This document shows positions 51,573-60,004 of a DNA stretch of 64,000 nucleotides, piece by piece; position 1 is the first letter of the stretch, and every line of letters starts with the position of its first letter. The stretch covers positions 62,001 through 126,000 of the forward strand of contig NZ_JABTBO010000001.1 of NCBI RefSeq assembly GCF_014884965.1. The letters are read 5' to 3'. The notes under the pieces are model-generated. The model saw only the letters and a program-made list of their open reading frames with translations, was not told the DNA's origin and did not search any database. The translations under genes were made by a program, and so were the position numbers. This DNA comes from Spirabiliibacterium mucosae. GTDB taxonomy: Bacteria > Pseudomonadota > Gammaproteobacteria > Enterobacterales > Pasteurellaceae.

Positions 51573-52212
51573 TGGAACAGTATAAATGCGACTTCATTGA
51601 ATTTGCCCTGAGCTGCAATGTGTTGAAATTTGGCGAATTTACGCTAAAATCCGGCCGCATTAGCCCCTATTTTTTCAACGCAGGGTTGTTCAACACAGGG
51701 CAAAGCTTGGCCAAATTAGGCGAGTGCTATGCTGCCGCCATCCAAGCACAAGGGATTGAATTTGACGTGCTCTTCGGCCCGGCCTATAAAGGCATCCCGA
51801 TCGCAACCACCGTCGCCATCGCCCTGGCGAGACAAGTTGAACGCGAGATCCCAGTTTGCTTCAACCGCAAAGAGGCCAAAGATCATGGCAAGGGGGCAAT
51901 TTAATCGGCGCACCACTGGCCGGCAACGTGCTGCTGGTGGACGATGTCATCACCGCCGGCACCGCGATTCGCGAATCCATGGCGATCATTGATGCTAATC
52001 ACGCCAAGCTCAGTGCTGTTATCATCGCCCTCAACCGCCAAGAACGCGGCCGCGGCGCACTTTCATCCATTCAAGAAGTCGAGCAAGACTACCACTGCCG
52101 CGTGTATTCCATCATCACCCTCGACGACCTGATGGAATTCATCACCCACGACCCACGCTACACCCAACACCTCCCGAAAATGCAAGCCTACCGCGAGCAG
52201 TATGGGGTTTAG
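51572..52212 (+). pseudogene. pyrE: Orotate phosphoribosyltransferase, frameshifted
   Basis: About 213 residues when one G is added to the G5 run at 51892-51896, equal to E. coli PyrE. The first frame covers [22 protein letters not shown] (cited by [12 protein letters not shown]), [10 protein letters not shown] and [11 protein letters not shown], then stops at 51904. The next frame continues [29 protein letters not shown], whose [13 protein letters not shown] is the PRPP-binding motif. The ATG at 51572 follows a G-rich ribosome site formed by the upstream G-run. It makes OMP in pyrimidine synthesis. Loss would cause pyrimidine auxotrophy, so the break may be a sequence error. Confidence 0.93.
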
Positions 52213-52217
52213 ATCCT

Positions 52218-52240
52218 AATCCGCCGAAAAGGCGGATTTG
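52218..52240 (+). terminator. Terminator of rph-pyrE
   Basis: AATCCGCC-GAAAA-GGCGGATT followed by TGTTATTTTT begins five bases after the pyrE stop. Confidence 0.85.
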
Positions 52241-52261
52241 TTATTTTTGTGCGTTGACACC

Positions 52262-52281
52262 ACGTCGTCGAATCACGACGT
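52262..52281. promoter_or_regulatory. Perfect inverted repeat upstream of a lipoprotein gene
   Basis: ACGTCGT-N6-ACGACGT, a perfect 7-base inverted repeat with a six-base spacer, about 90 bases before the lipoprotein start. It lacks a T-tract and follows a separate terminator, so an operator is more likely than a second terminator. No regulator is identified. Confidence 0.35.
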
Positions 52282-52367
52282 ATTGGGCTAAATGCTTAAT
52301 TTTTACTTGACTTTTTGGGGTATTTTTTTGAATGATAAAGGGAATCATTGCCAGGGAGGAGAGAAGG

Positions 52368-53030
52368 ATGCATTATAAAACCGCACTTTGCTTAGCACTT
52401 GGCGCACTGTTGATCAGTGCGTGTGACAATGAAAAAACGGCGAATGAGGCCAACTTCACGAAGGCGCTCAATGACCATTACGCCAACGCGCCTGGGGTAT
52501 GCATCAACCTGCCTTATGGTTGGTATCCGTCAATTGATCCGCAACACAGCAACGACGATACGCTCTATTATCTCACGCTGAACAAAGTTTATACCGCCAT
52601 CAGTAAGGACAACGCAACACCAAAACTTGAGGCTTTGGTGGCGGCGAATTTGCTCTCAGCCAAGGGCGAGGCGAAGATCAATGTGAAATTGCCAACGGGC
52701 AATTCGCGCGAGCCGATGCCGGTGGCAATTTATTCCCTAACGGATAAAGGCAAAGCCGCGTTGGTGACCACCAAAGGTGGCTTGGGTGAGGATAAGCAGT
52801 TTTGTTCTGGCCACTGGCAAGTCGCTGAGATTGTGAATTTCACCGAGCCGGCTGGCAGCGAGGTGGTGAGATCGCGGGTGACGTTCAAACGCAAGCTTGC
52901 CGATGGCCAAAGTTGGTTAGACGATGCCAATTTGGCAAAAGCATTCCCTGAACTTGAAAAAGCCAAGCAGCAAAGCGAGGTGACTAAGCGCGTGGAGCTG
53001 ACCAACAAAGGTTGGCAGGTGGCGAGATAA
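52368..53030 (+). CDS. Uncharacterised lipoprotein
   Basis: Product of 220 residues from ATG 52368 (GGAG upstream). The signal MHYKTALCLALGALL with lipobox ISAC places acylation at C19; Asp at +2 predicts retention at the inner membrane under the E. coli sorting rule. The mature part begins with a short helical segment (FTKALNDHYA), then GVCINLPYGWYP, IYSLTDKGKAAL, FCSGHWQVAEIVNFTEPA and a final RVELTNKGWQVAR. I have the impression of a widespread small lipoprotein family with FC-x-G and NFTEP motifs but cannot name it. Two cysteines (about 42 and 143) could form a disulfide. It converges with cysS. Confidence 0.75.
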   Translation: MHYKTALCLALGALLISACDNEKTANEANFTKALNDHYANAPGVCINLPYGWYPSIDPQHSNDDTLYYLTLNKVYTAISKDNATPKLEALVAANLLSAKGEAKINVKLPTGNSREPMPVAIYSLTDKGKAALVTTKGGLGEDKQFCSGHWQVAEIVNFTEPAGSEVVRSRVTFKRKLADGQSWLDDANLAKAFPELEKAKQQSEVTKRVELTNKGWQVAR

Positions 53031-53061
53031 GCGCGATCGCAACGCGACCGCACTTTGCCCA

Positions 53062-54440
53062 TTAACCGCGCCGCCAGGTGGTGCCTTGCGGGCCGTCTTC
53101 AAGCACGATGCCCATGGCGGTGAGTTTGTCGCGCGCAGCGTCGGCTTGTGCCCAGTTTTTTTCGGCACGCGCCTGATTTCGTTCGGCAATTAAGGCTTCA
53201 ATTTCAGCAACATCGTCATCGCTGCCCGCTTGTAAAAACGCCTCTGGGTCTTGGTATAAAATCCCGAGCACATCACCAAGTTGGCGCATTTGCGCCGCGA
53301 GGCTGTTGGCGGCATCCAGCGCGTTTTCTTGCTTGAGTTTGTTGACCTCACGCGCCATGTCAAACAACACGGCCAGCGCACCTGGGGTGTTGAAATCATC
53401 GTTCATGGCCTCATTAAACGCCTGCACAAAGGCCTCGCCACCCGCGGCGACCGCACTTTTATCCGTGCCACGCAGGGCGGTGTAAAGCCGCTCAAGGGCG
53501 CTGTGGGCGAGATTGAGATTTTCATCGCTGTAATTGAGCTGGCTGCGATAATGGGCGGTGAGCAGGAAGTAACGCACGCTTTCGCCGTTGTAGTGTTTGA
53601 GCACGTCGCGAATGGTGAAAAAGTTATTCAGCGACTTCGACATTTTTCTTTGTCGACCATGATCATGCCGGAGTGAATCCAATAATTCACATAACTGCCG
53701 CCGTGGGCACAGCACGATTGCGCGATTTCGTTTTCGTGGTGCGGGAACATTAAATCTGAGCCGCCGCCGTGAATATCAAAGTGCGCGCCCAGCTCTTTGA
53801 AATTCATCGCTGAGCACTCAATGTGCCACCCCGGGCGGCCTTTGCCCCACGGGGAATCCCAGCTGGGTTCGTTTTCTTTCGACATTTTCCACAGCACAAA
53901 GTCCATCGGGTTTTGTTTGATGGCGGAAATCTCCACCCGCGCGCCGGCTTGCAGTTGCTCAAGGTCTTGGCGGGAGAGCTTGCCGTAATGGTCAAAACTG
54001 GCCACCGAGAACATCACATCGCCGTTGTCGGCCACGTAGGCGTGCTTTTTGTCGATCAAGGTTTGCACAATGGCGATGATATCCGCAATGTGGTGCGTGG
54101 CGCGGGGCTCGATGTCGGGGCGCTGAATATTGAGCGCATCAAAATCTTGATACATCTCCGCCACCATGCGGTCCACCAGCTGGTCACAGGTTTCGTGATT
54201 GGCCAAGGCGCGTTTGATGATTTTGTCGTCCACGTCGGTGATGTTGCGCACATAGGTGAGATCGTAGCCCAAATAGCGCAAAAAGCGCGCAATCACGTCA
54301 AAACACACAAACGTCCGCCCATGGCCGATGTGGCAGAGATCATAAACCGTCACGCCACACACATACATCCCCACTTTGCCTGGCCGGATGGGTTTAAATT
54401 CTTCTTTATTGCGTTCGTAAGTGTTGTAGATTTTTAACAT
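53062..54440 (-). pseudogene. cysS: Cysteine--tRNA ligase, frameshifted at KMSKS
   Basis: Two frames join to a 459-residue CysRS (E. coli 461). The first frame, from ATG 54440, has [15 protein letters not shown], the zinc cysteine C28, HIGH-type HIGHGRT (37-43) and [14 protein letters not shown]. It fails in the A5 run at 53643-53647 (plus-strand T5). With six A the sequence reads [14 protein letters not shown], restoring the KMSKS signature; the second frame then carries on to 53062. CysRS is essential, so a true knock-out is not expected in a living strain unless another copy exists or the run is read through by slippage. It is divergent from ppiB. Confidence 0.94.
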
Positions 54441-54540
54441 AGCGTCCCTTTGTGCGTGTGCTGTCGGTGGCGACAGCGCGTTTTTTATGGAATAATAACC
54501 GCACATTATAACGTTTTATCGACAAAAAAGGATCCTTAAT

Positions 54541-55032
54541 ATGGTAATTCTGCACACAAATTTCGGCGACATTAAACTCGAACTCGACAGCACCAAAGCC
54601 CCACAAACCTGCGAAAACTTCCTCAACTACTGTAACAGCGGCTTTTATAACAACACCATCTTCCACCGCGTGATTGACGGCTTTATGATTCAAGGCGGCG
54701 GGTTGGAAAGCGGCATGAAAGAAAAAGCCACCAACGCGCCGATCAAAAACGAAGCCAATAACGGCCTAAGCAACAAACGCGGCACCATTGCAATGGCGCG
54801 CACCAGCGACCCGCACTCCGCCACTGCGCAGTTTTTCATTAACGTGAGCGACAACGACTTTTTGGACTTCAAAGCTGAAAATATGCAAGGCTGGGGCTAC
54901 GCGGTGTTCGGCAAAGTGGTTGACGGCATGGACGTGGTAGACAAAATCCGCCAAGTAAAAACCGGCAACTACGGCTATTATCAAGACGTGCCAAAAGAAG
55001 AGGTCGTCATTGAATCTGTGACGGTGGAATAA
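54541..55032 (+). CDS. ppiB: Peptidyl-prolyl cis-trans isomerase B (cyclophilin)
   Basis: Product of 163 residues, no signal peptide, so the cytosolic PpiB. Cyclophilin motifs are [20 protein letters not shown] (cited by [13 protein letters not shown], with the catalytic Arg), [27 protein letters not shown] and [15 protein letters not shown]. It speeds prolyl bond isomerisation in protein folding. It is divergent from cysS, as in other gammaproteobacteria. The frame is complete. Confidence 0.96.
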   Translation: MVILHTNFGDIKLELDSTKAPQTCENFLNYCNSGFYNNTIFHRVIDGFMIQGGGLESGMKEKATNAPIKNEANNGLSNKRGTIAMARTSDPHSATAQFFINVSDNDFLDFKAENMQGWGYAVFGKVVDGMDVVDKIRQVKTGNYGYYQDVPKEEVVIESVTVE

Positions 55033-55033
55033 T

Positions 55034-55058
55034 CAAAGTGCGGCAACCGCACTTTGCC
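55034..55058. terminator. Hairpin between ppiB and xerD
   Basis: CAAAGTGCGG-CAA-CCGCACTTTG, two facing uptake-like sequences (one arm is a complete uptake sequence), between convergent ppiB and xerD. Confidence 0.75.
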
Positions 55059-55060
55059 TG

Positions 55061-55954
55061 TTAGCCGCGCGGGTGAAATTTGGCGTGGAGGTTTTTCAAC
55101 CGTTCGTTGGCAACATGGGTGTAAATTTGGGTGGTGGAGAGATCGCTGTGGCCGAGCAGCATTTGCACCACCCGCAAATCCGCGCCATGATTGACCAAAT
55201 GCGTCGCAAAGGCATGGCGCAGCACGTGCGGTGACAGGCTGTTTTGGTCGATCTCTGCGCGCAGCGCGTAGTGCTTGATGCGATGCCAAAAAGTTTGGCG
55301 CGTCATCTGCTGGCCGCGGCGGCTAGGAAAAAGCACATCGGAACTGGTGCCGTTGAGCAGCAAATCCCGCCCGTAGATGACAAACTCCCGAATCCAATAA
55401 TTGGCCTCATCCCCCATCGGCACCAGCCGCTCTTTGTTACCTTTGCCGATAACCCGCACCACGCCTTGATTAAGGCTGATGCTGTCCAGCGTCAACGACA
55501 CCAATTCACTCACCCGCAAGCCAGTGGCATAAAGGAGCTCAAGCATGGCTTTGTCGCGCAGCTCCAACGGCTCGTCGGTGGCCGGTGCGTTGAGCAAATC
55601 GCCCACTTCGCTTTCGCTGAGCGTTTTGGGCAGCCGTGAGGGCAATTTGGGGGATTGCAACAGCGCGCTGGGGTTGTCCGCGCGGTGCTTTTCGCGCTCA
55701 AGGTAGCGGAAAAATTTACGCACGCTGCTGAGCATGCGTGCAGAGCTGGTGGCTTTGAAGCCTTGGTCTAACCGCTCGCCGAGAAAGGTTTGCAAATCGT
55801 GGCGATCAAGGGTGAGTACCGTGAGATTGTTTGCTTTGCACCAGTTGAAAAGTGCGGTCAAATCCAAACGATAGGAGGCCACCGTGTTTTGCGACAGCCC
55901 CTGCCCAAGCCACAACTCGTTTAAAAAAAGCTCAAGCAGCATTTTATCGTTCAT
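55061..55954 (-). CDS. xerD: Site-specific tyrosine recombinase XerD
   Basis: Product of 297 residues. The catalytic set is R147 in ATGLRVSEL, K171 in GKGNKERLVP, H243 and R246 in HVLRHAFATH, H269 in LLGHSDLS and Y278 in TTQIYTHV, each one position from the E. coli XerD numbering. The N-terminal SAM-like core-binding domain covers about 1-95. With XerC it resolves chromosome dimers at dif. Length and residue spacing favour XerD over an integron or phage integrase. No attachment site is adjacent. Confidence 0.95.
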   Translation of the reverse strand: MNDKMLLELFLNELWLGQGLSQNTVASYRLDLTALFNWCKANNLTVLTLDRHDLQTFLGERLDQGFKATSSARMLSSVRKFFRYLEREKHRADNPSALLQSPKLPSRLPKTLSESEVGDLLNAPATDEPLELRDKAMLELLYATGLRVSELVSLTLDSISLNQGVVRVIGKGNKERLVPMGDEANYWIREFVIYGRDLLLNGTSSDVLFPSRRGQQMTRQTFWHRIKHYALRAEIDQNSLSPHVLRHAFATHLVNHGADLRVVQMLLGHSDLSTTQIYTHVANERLKNLHAKFHPRG

Positions 55955-55971
55955 GGCAACCGCACTTTAGC

Positions 55972-56895
55972 TTAGCCGGCAAAATCGCCGAGCATCTCTT
56001 GTGTCGGCACAAAAAAGAGCGTGCCTGTTTGCGCGGTACTGAAATCCAAAATGCGGTCGGCATTGCCCACCGGATCGCCGATGAACATATTGGTCAGCAT
56101 TTTTTTCACCGTGTCAAACGAGCTGGCATAACAGATAAAATAAGTGCCCATTTCGTTGTTGGCGGTATTGCCAAACGGCATATTATCGCGCACCACTTTC
56201 AAGTCATCGCCCACATTCGCCAGCGCGGAGTGCGCGTTGCTCGGTTTTTCCTCGTCGCTCATCTCGATGTCGTCGGCTTTCGAGCGGCCAATCACACACT
56301 CTTGCTCGCTCACGCTCAACGCACGCCACGCGCGCATATCATGCAGGTATTTTTGCACGAATAGATAACTGCCGCCTTGATAAGCTGGGTCTTCCTCCCC
56401 GATCAAGCCAAAAAACGCACGTGCTTCGCCTTGTGGGTTTTCCGTGCCGTCGACAAAGCCGAGAATGCTGCGCCCGTCCCAATAACGAAAGCCATGCACC
56501 TCTTCCACGCACTCGGCCACCGGGTTGAGCACATCGCTGATTTGTGTGGCCAAATCAATGCTTAGGCTTGGCTCTTGGGTGCGAATGTGCAAATGCAAAT
56601 CGCCACGGGTCGACACCGCCGTGTGCTTTTGCCCTTTGATTTCCACAAATTTTTCAAACTGCTTTGGCAACGGCTGAGGCAAATCCAGCAGCGCCCACGC
56701 CTCAAACCCGATGCCGAGCACCACGCTTGCTTGCGTATGCGGGAAGCGGGTGTCTAAGCTGTGGTTGAGGTTGAGCACCAAGCTGCACAGGCGTTGAAAG
56801 TGCGGTTGCACGTCGGCACTGGCGTGGAAATTCCACACCATAAACACGGTATTATTGTTGGGGTTATCCAACACGTTTTGCGGTGTTGCTGCCAT
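55972..56895 (-). CDS. DyP-type haem peroxidase (YfeX-like)
   Basis: Product of 307 residues without an export signal. The distal GFVDGTENP motif supplies catalytic D149, and the proximal haem ligand is H222 in SNAHSAL; the distal Arg is in VVRDNMPFG (about 236). This is the arrangement of the YfeX/EfeB-related cytosolic DyP peroxidases. YfeX has been discussed as a dechelatase or porphyrinogen oxidase, a debated role. It lies 17 bases upstream of xerD and about 11 downstream of grxB on the same strand. Confidence 0.92.
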   Translation of the reverse strand: MAATPQNVLDNPNNNTVFMVWNFHASADVQPHFQRLCSLVLNLNHSLDTRFPHTQASVVLGIGFEAWALLDLPQPLPKQFEKFVEIKGQKHTAVSTRGDLHLHIRTQEPSLSIDLATQISDVLNPVAECVEEVHGFRYWDGRSILGFVDGTENPQGEARAFFGLIGEEDPAYQGGSYLFVQKYLHDMRAWRALSVSEQECVIGRSKADDIEMSDEEKPSNAHSALANVGDDLKVVRDNMPFGNTANNEMGTYFICYASSFDTVKKMLTNMFIGDPVGNADRILDFSTAQTGTLFFVPTQEMLGDFAG

Positions 56896-56906
56896 GCTGC
56901 CTCCCC

Positions 56907-57554
56907 CTAAAGCGCCATGTCATCAAGCAGCGCCACGCCCGATTTTTTCGCCATGGTGCGCACATAGGCAGCCACTTTTTCAGGGAACTGAAGGCCTTTA
57001 ACCAACGTGAGCGAACGCAAGCTGGCAAAGAGGTGGAAGTCATCTTCCGAAAGCTCACCGTTGACCGCCTCAGGGGAGACAATCAAGCTGTCTAAAAAGG
57101 TCAGCGCCTTGTCCAGCTGGTTGATAAAGTGCGGTGTGAGGTCAAGCAATTTGTCCAAATCGCCAAGTTTGCCGGTCATGCGCTGCACATAGCGATCATA
57201 AGCCGCATCGGTTTTCAGCTCAGGGAATGGCGCATTGGCAAAGCGCGGATAAAGCAGGCTGTTGACCGTTTCACGGTGCTCGGCTTGCCACTGCGCAATC
57301 GCCGGCACACTCTCGCCTGTCACCAACGGCTTGCCATCAAGATTGTCGATAAAATGCACGATATCCATGCTTTCTGGCATAAACGTGCCGTCATCTTTCT
57401 CTAAAATCGGCACCACCTTGCTGCCGACCATTTTGGTTGGCGTGTCGACATCGTCTTCCATCAAAATAACTTTTTCAAACGGCACCTTCTTCAGCCCAAA
57501 AATCATCATCGCCTTAACACAATACGGGCAATGCTCATAGACATACAATTTCAT
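56907..57554 (-). CDS. grxB: Glutaredoxin 2
   Basis: Product of 215 residues from ATG 57554, the exact E. coli GrxB length. The active site CPYC is C9-C12 in YVYEHCPYCVKA. A thioredoxin fold (about 1-75, with VPILEKDDG carrying the cis-Pro) is joined to a glutathione-transferase-like helical domain, as in GrxB. It reduces disulfides with glutathione in the cytosol. It may be cotranscribed with the DyP peroxidase gene downstream. Confidence 0.96.
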   Translation of the reverse strand: MKLYVYEHCPYCVKAMMIFGLKKVPFEKVILMEDDVDTPTKMVGSKVVPILEKDDGTFMPESMDIVHFIDNLDGKPLVTGESVPAIAQWQAEHRETVNSLLYPRFANAPFPELKTDAAYDRYVQRMTGKLGDLDKLLDLTPHFINQLDKALTFLDSLIVSPEAVNGELSEDDFHLFASLRSLTLVKGLQFPEKVAAYVRTMAKKSGVALLDDMAL

Positions 57555-57638
57555 ACTCACCTCGCTTGTTGGTTGTTTTGGGATATCATAAAACAATGGG
57601 GCACATTTTAACACCCCCAAGCATCAGGCTCGTTCATC

Positions 57639-57666
57639 AAGGTGTTAGGCACGATAACCCAACACC
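57639..57666 (-). terminator. Weak hairpin after the siderophore receptor gene
   Basis: GGTGTTAGG and CCCAACACC can pair across about eight bases, ten bases after the minus-strand receptor stop. There is no clear T-tract, so function as a terminator is uncertain. Confidence 0.4.
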
Positions 57667-57675
57667 TTAATCAGA

Positions 57676-59871
57676 TTAAAACTTCACACTCAGTGTGCCC
57701 ACAACGGTTCTCGGCAAGCCATAAGAGTGCGAATTTGGGCTTGTGCGATAGCGTTTATTCAGCAGGTTTTCGACGTTGAGTGTAAAATCAGCATGTTGAT
57801 TAAAGCGATAGCGCACCATGGCATCAACGACGGCGTAGGCTTTTTGACGCGACACTGATTTAGAGCGTGCAATTTGATCGCCACTCGCATTTTTTGGCAA
57901 GCCCCATGGCGTACGTTCATTAATCTCACTTTGCCAGCGCAGGCCAACGCCTGCCATCAGTTTTTGCCATTGATAGCTGGTGAACAATTTCGCTTGCTTT
58001 CTTGGCACCTCCGGATTTTTAACCATGCCGTCTGACGTTTTGGCTTTAGCGTAGCTAAGCCCTGCCATGATCGCCCAGTTATCGGTGATTGCGCCATTGA
58101 TCTCCAATTCAAAACCGCGCGCTTTAACTTTAGCATCAACATCGTAATAATCACACAGGGCATTATTTTGCGAATAATGCGCGCAATAGCCTACATTACT
58201 TTTGCGCGTTTCAAACAAGGATAATGATCCATTTAAACGTTGATCAAAAAACTCTCCTTTTAATCCCACTTCTGTGTTGCTGCCTTTTTCGGGGTTGAGG
58301 TATTCGCCGTGAACATTCACCTTGGTTTGAGGTTTAAAAATCTGCGCATAACTACTATAGAGCGATATATTGTTAGTCAAATCATAAACAACGCCAACAT
58401 AAGGTGTAAAACTGCTCAGCGCGTTATTCCCATTGATATATTGTGTTTCTTCTTTGACTTTAAAAGCGGTATATCGGCCTCCAGCAATAAAGGCAAGCTT
58501 ATCCGTCAAATAAAGCCGTGTTGCCCCATAGCCACCGAGTTGGCGAATACGGTTATAATCCATAGCATTCGACACCCACGGCGCGATAGTATAATCGCCG
58601 TTGAAATTCACGATGTTATCCAGCCCGCGCATACGATTAATTTGGCGTTGATAACGTGGTTGATCGCTTTTTAAATCATAGCCACTTAAACCAAACATCG
58701 CATCATGTTGCCGCCCCCACAGATCGTAATGCCCATTAAGTGCTAACGTGAAATTGTGCTGCACTGGCTGCTCGTCACTGCGGACAATCACGCCTGCCCC
58801 CATTTGAGCCGCACGATTGACAAATAAAGAACCTACAACGCCCGCAACTTGGTCACGATGGCCTTTGATATAGCCATATTCTGCTTTGAGCGTCCAGTTT
58901 TCATTTAATCGATGCGTCAACTCAGTAAACACATTGATATTGTGATAATTGACATAAGAGCCATTAATCGTGGCGTTATAGCCTTTTTTCACTGAAATTG
59001 GATCACCGTTAGTGTCATATAACACCAAGCCAAACATGGATGAATTACGATCGCGCATGTATTGATATGTGCCGCCTAATGTGAAGGTGGTGTCATCTGA
59101 AATATCCCACTCAGTGATACCATAGAGCATGCCATTGCGGTTATCACTGCGATCTTGAAAGCTATCCGCTTGGGTAAACGCGCCGACCAAACGACCACGC
59201 AGCGTTTTATCCTGATTTAAACTCCCTGAGAGGTCGCTTTGCACGCCGTATAAATTATCGCTGCCCGCTTTCAAGGCCACATTGCCTTGAAAATCCGCTG
59301 TTGGGCGCTTGCGATGCAAGCTAATCGTAGCACTCGGTTGCCCTGAACCGTCCATCAGTGCGGTGGCACCTCGCAATACTTCAATGCGATCATATTGTGC
59401 GGTATTGATCATGCTCCACGCATTCGGCTCCGCCCCAGGCCCTTTGCCACCTAAGCCAACGATATTGATTGGCATGCCATCCAGCTGAAAATTTTCCACT
59501 TTGTTACCGCGAGCATAAAGCACCGTGTAGCCTGAAATTTTTGACCCTTTGGTATCGGTATAAAGCCCAACGGCTTGCTCCACCACCTTGCCCAGCGTGG
59601 TGAGGTTTTGATCATCAATTTGTTGTGCCGACACAATACTGATGTTTTGTGGAGTTTGTCGCAATGTCATCGGCATACCCGTTGCTGTGCTTGTGCCATA
59701 GGCACCATAACCTTGGGTATAACTCTCTGTGGCTTTCACCTTGGTGGCTTTGCCTTGCACATGGACGGTATCCAACTCAACTGCGTCGGCGAGTGCTGGA
59801 TAAGCTAAAGGTAATAACGCGAGAAAGAGCCGAGAAAAGGGAAAGTGCGGTCGGGGTGTGAACGGTTGCAT
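57676..59871 (-). CDS. TonB-dependent ferric siderophore receptor (hydroxamate type)
   Basis: Product of 731 residues with a signal peptide (about 1-28, ending ALADA), a TonB box ELDTVHVQG and a plug domain. The plug has MTLRQTPQNISIVSAQQI, DTKGSKISGYTVLYARG, the receptor hallmark RIEVLRGATALMDGSGQPSATI (cited by VLRGATALMDGSGQP) and SLHRKRPT. The barrel ends LPRTVVGTLSVKF with a terminal Phe. This is the FhuE/FpvA/FauA-like family of receptors for hydroxamate or mixed siderophores. It is divergent from an AraC regulator, permease and reductase, so it belongs to one uptake system. No biosynthesis genes are present, so it most likely takes a siderophore made by others. Confidence 0.92.
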   Translation of the reverse strand: MQPFTPRPHFPFSRLFLALLPLAYPALADAVELDTVHVQGKATKVKATESYTQGYGAYGTSTATGMPMTLRQTPQNISIVSAQQIDDQNLTTLGKVVEQAVGLYTDTKGSKISGYTVLYARGNKVENFQLDGMPINIVGLGGKGPGAEPNAWSMINTAQYDRIEVLRGATALMDGSGQPSATISLHRKRPTADFQGNVALKAGSDNLYGVQSDLSGSLNQDKTLRGRLVGAFTQADSFQDRSDNRNGMLYGITEWDISDDTTFTLGGTYQYMRDRNSSMFGLVLYDTNGDPISVKKGYNATINGSYVNYHNINVFTELTHRLNENWTLKAEYGYIKGHRDQVAGVVGSLFVNRAAQMGAGVIVRSDEQPVQHNFTLALNGHYDLWGRQHDAMFGLSGYDLKSDQPRYQRQINRMRGLDNIVNFNGDYTIAPWVSNAMDYNRIRQLGGYGATRLYLTDKLAFIAGGRYTAFKVKEETQYINGNNALSSFTPYVGVVYDLTNNISLYSSYAQIFKPQTKVNVHGEYLNPEKGSNTEVGLKGEFFDQRLNGSLSLFETRKSNVGYCAHYSQNNALCDYYDVDAKVKARGFELEINGAITDNWAIMAGLSYAKAKTSDGMVKNPEVPRKQAKLFTSYQWQKLMAGVGLRWQSEINERTPWGLPKNASGDQIARSKSVSRQKAYAVVDAMVRYRFNQHADFTLNVENLLNKRYRTSPNSHSYGLPRTVVGTLSVKF

Positions 59872-59904
59872 AGGCTGTCCTTGTTAAAAACGTGATTTTA
59901 CAAA

Positions 59905-59919
59905 CGATAATTATTCGCA
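59905..59919. promoter_or_regulatory. Candidate Fur site between receptor and AraC genes
   Basis: CGATAAT-T-ATTCGCA matches the 7-1-7 Fur motif TGATAAT-N-ATTATCA at 11 of 14 positions. It is 34 bases before the receptor start and about 85 before the AraC start, suiting control of the receptor. A binding site for the AraC protein could overlap. Confidence 0.5.
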
Positions 59920-60004
59920 TAACATGGCTATTGTAGGCGAAGTGCAGATATCCCATCACACCTAGCAGACAATTTTATCCCCCGCGAGAGGAAATAAAAC
60001 ACTT

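Noticed and set aside
50852-51904. A natural RNase PH-PyrE fusion protein
   Set aside because: The PyrE part is itself cut short at 51904, and seven G give a normal rph stop overlapping the pyrE ATG.
55061-55954. Phage or integron integrase marking a mobile element
   Set aside because: All catalytic positions and the length match chromosomal XerD, with no attachment repeats or mobile genes around it.
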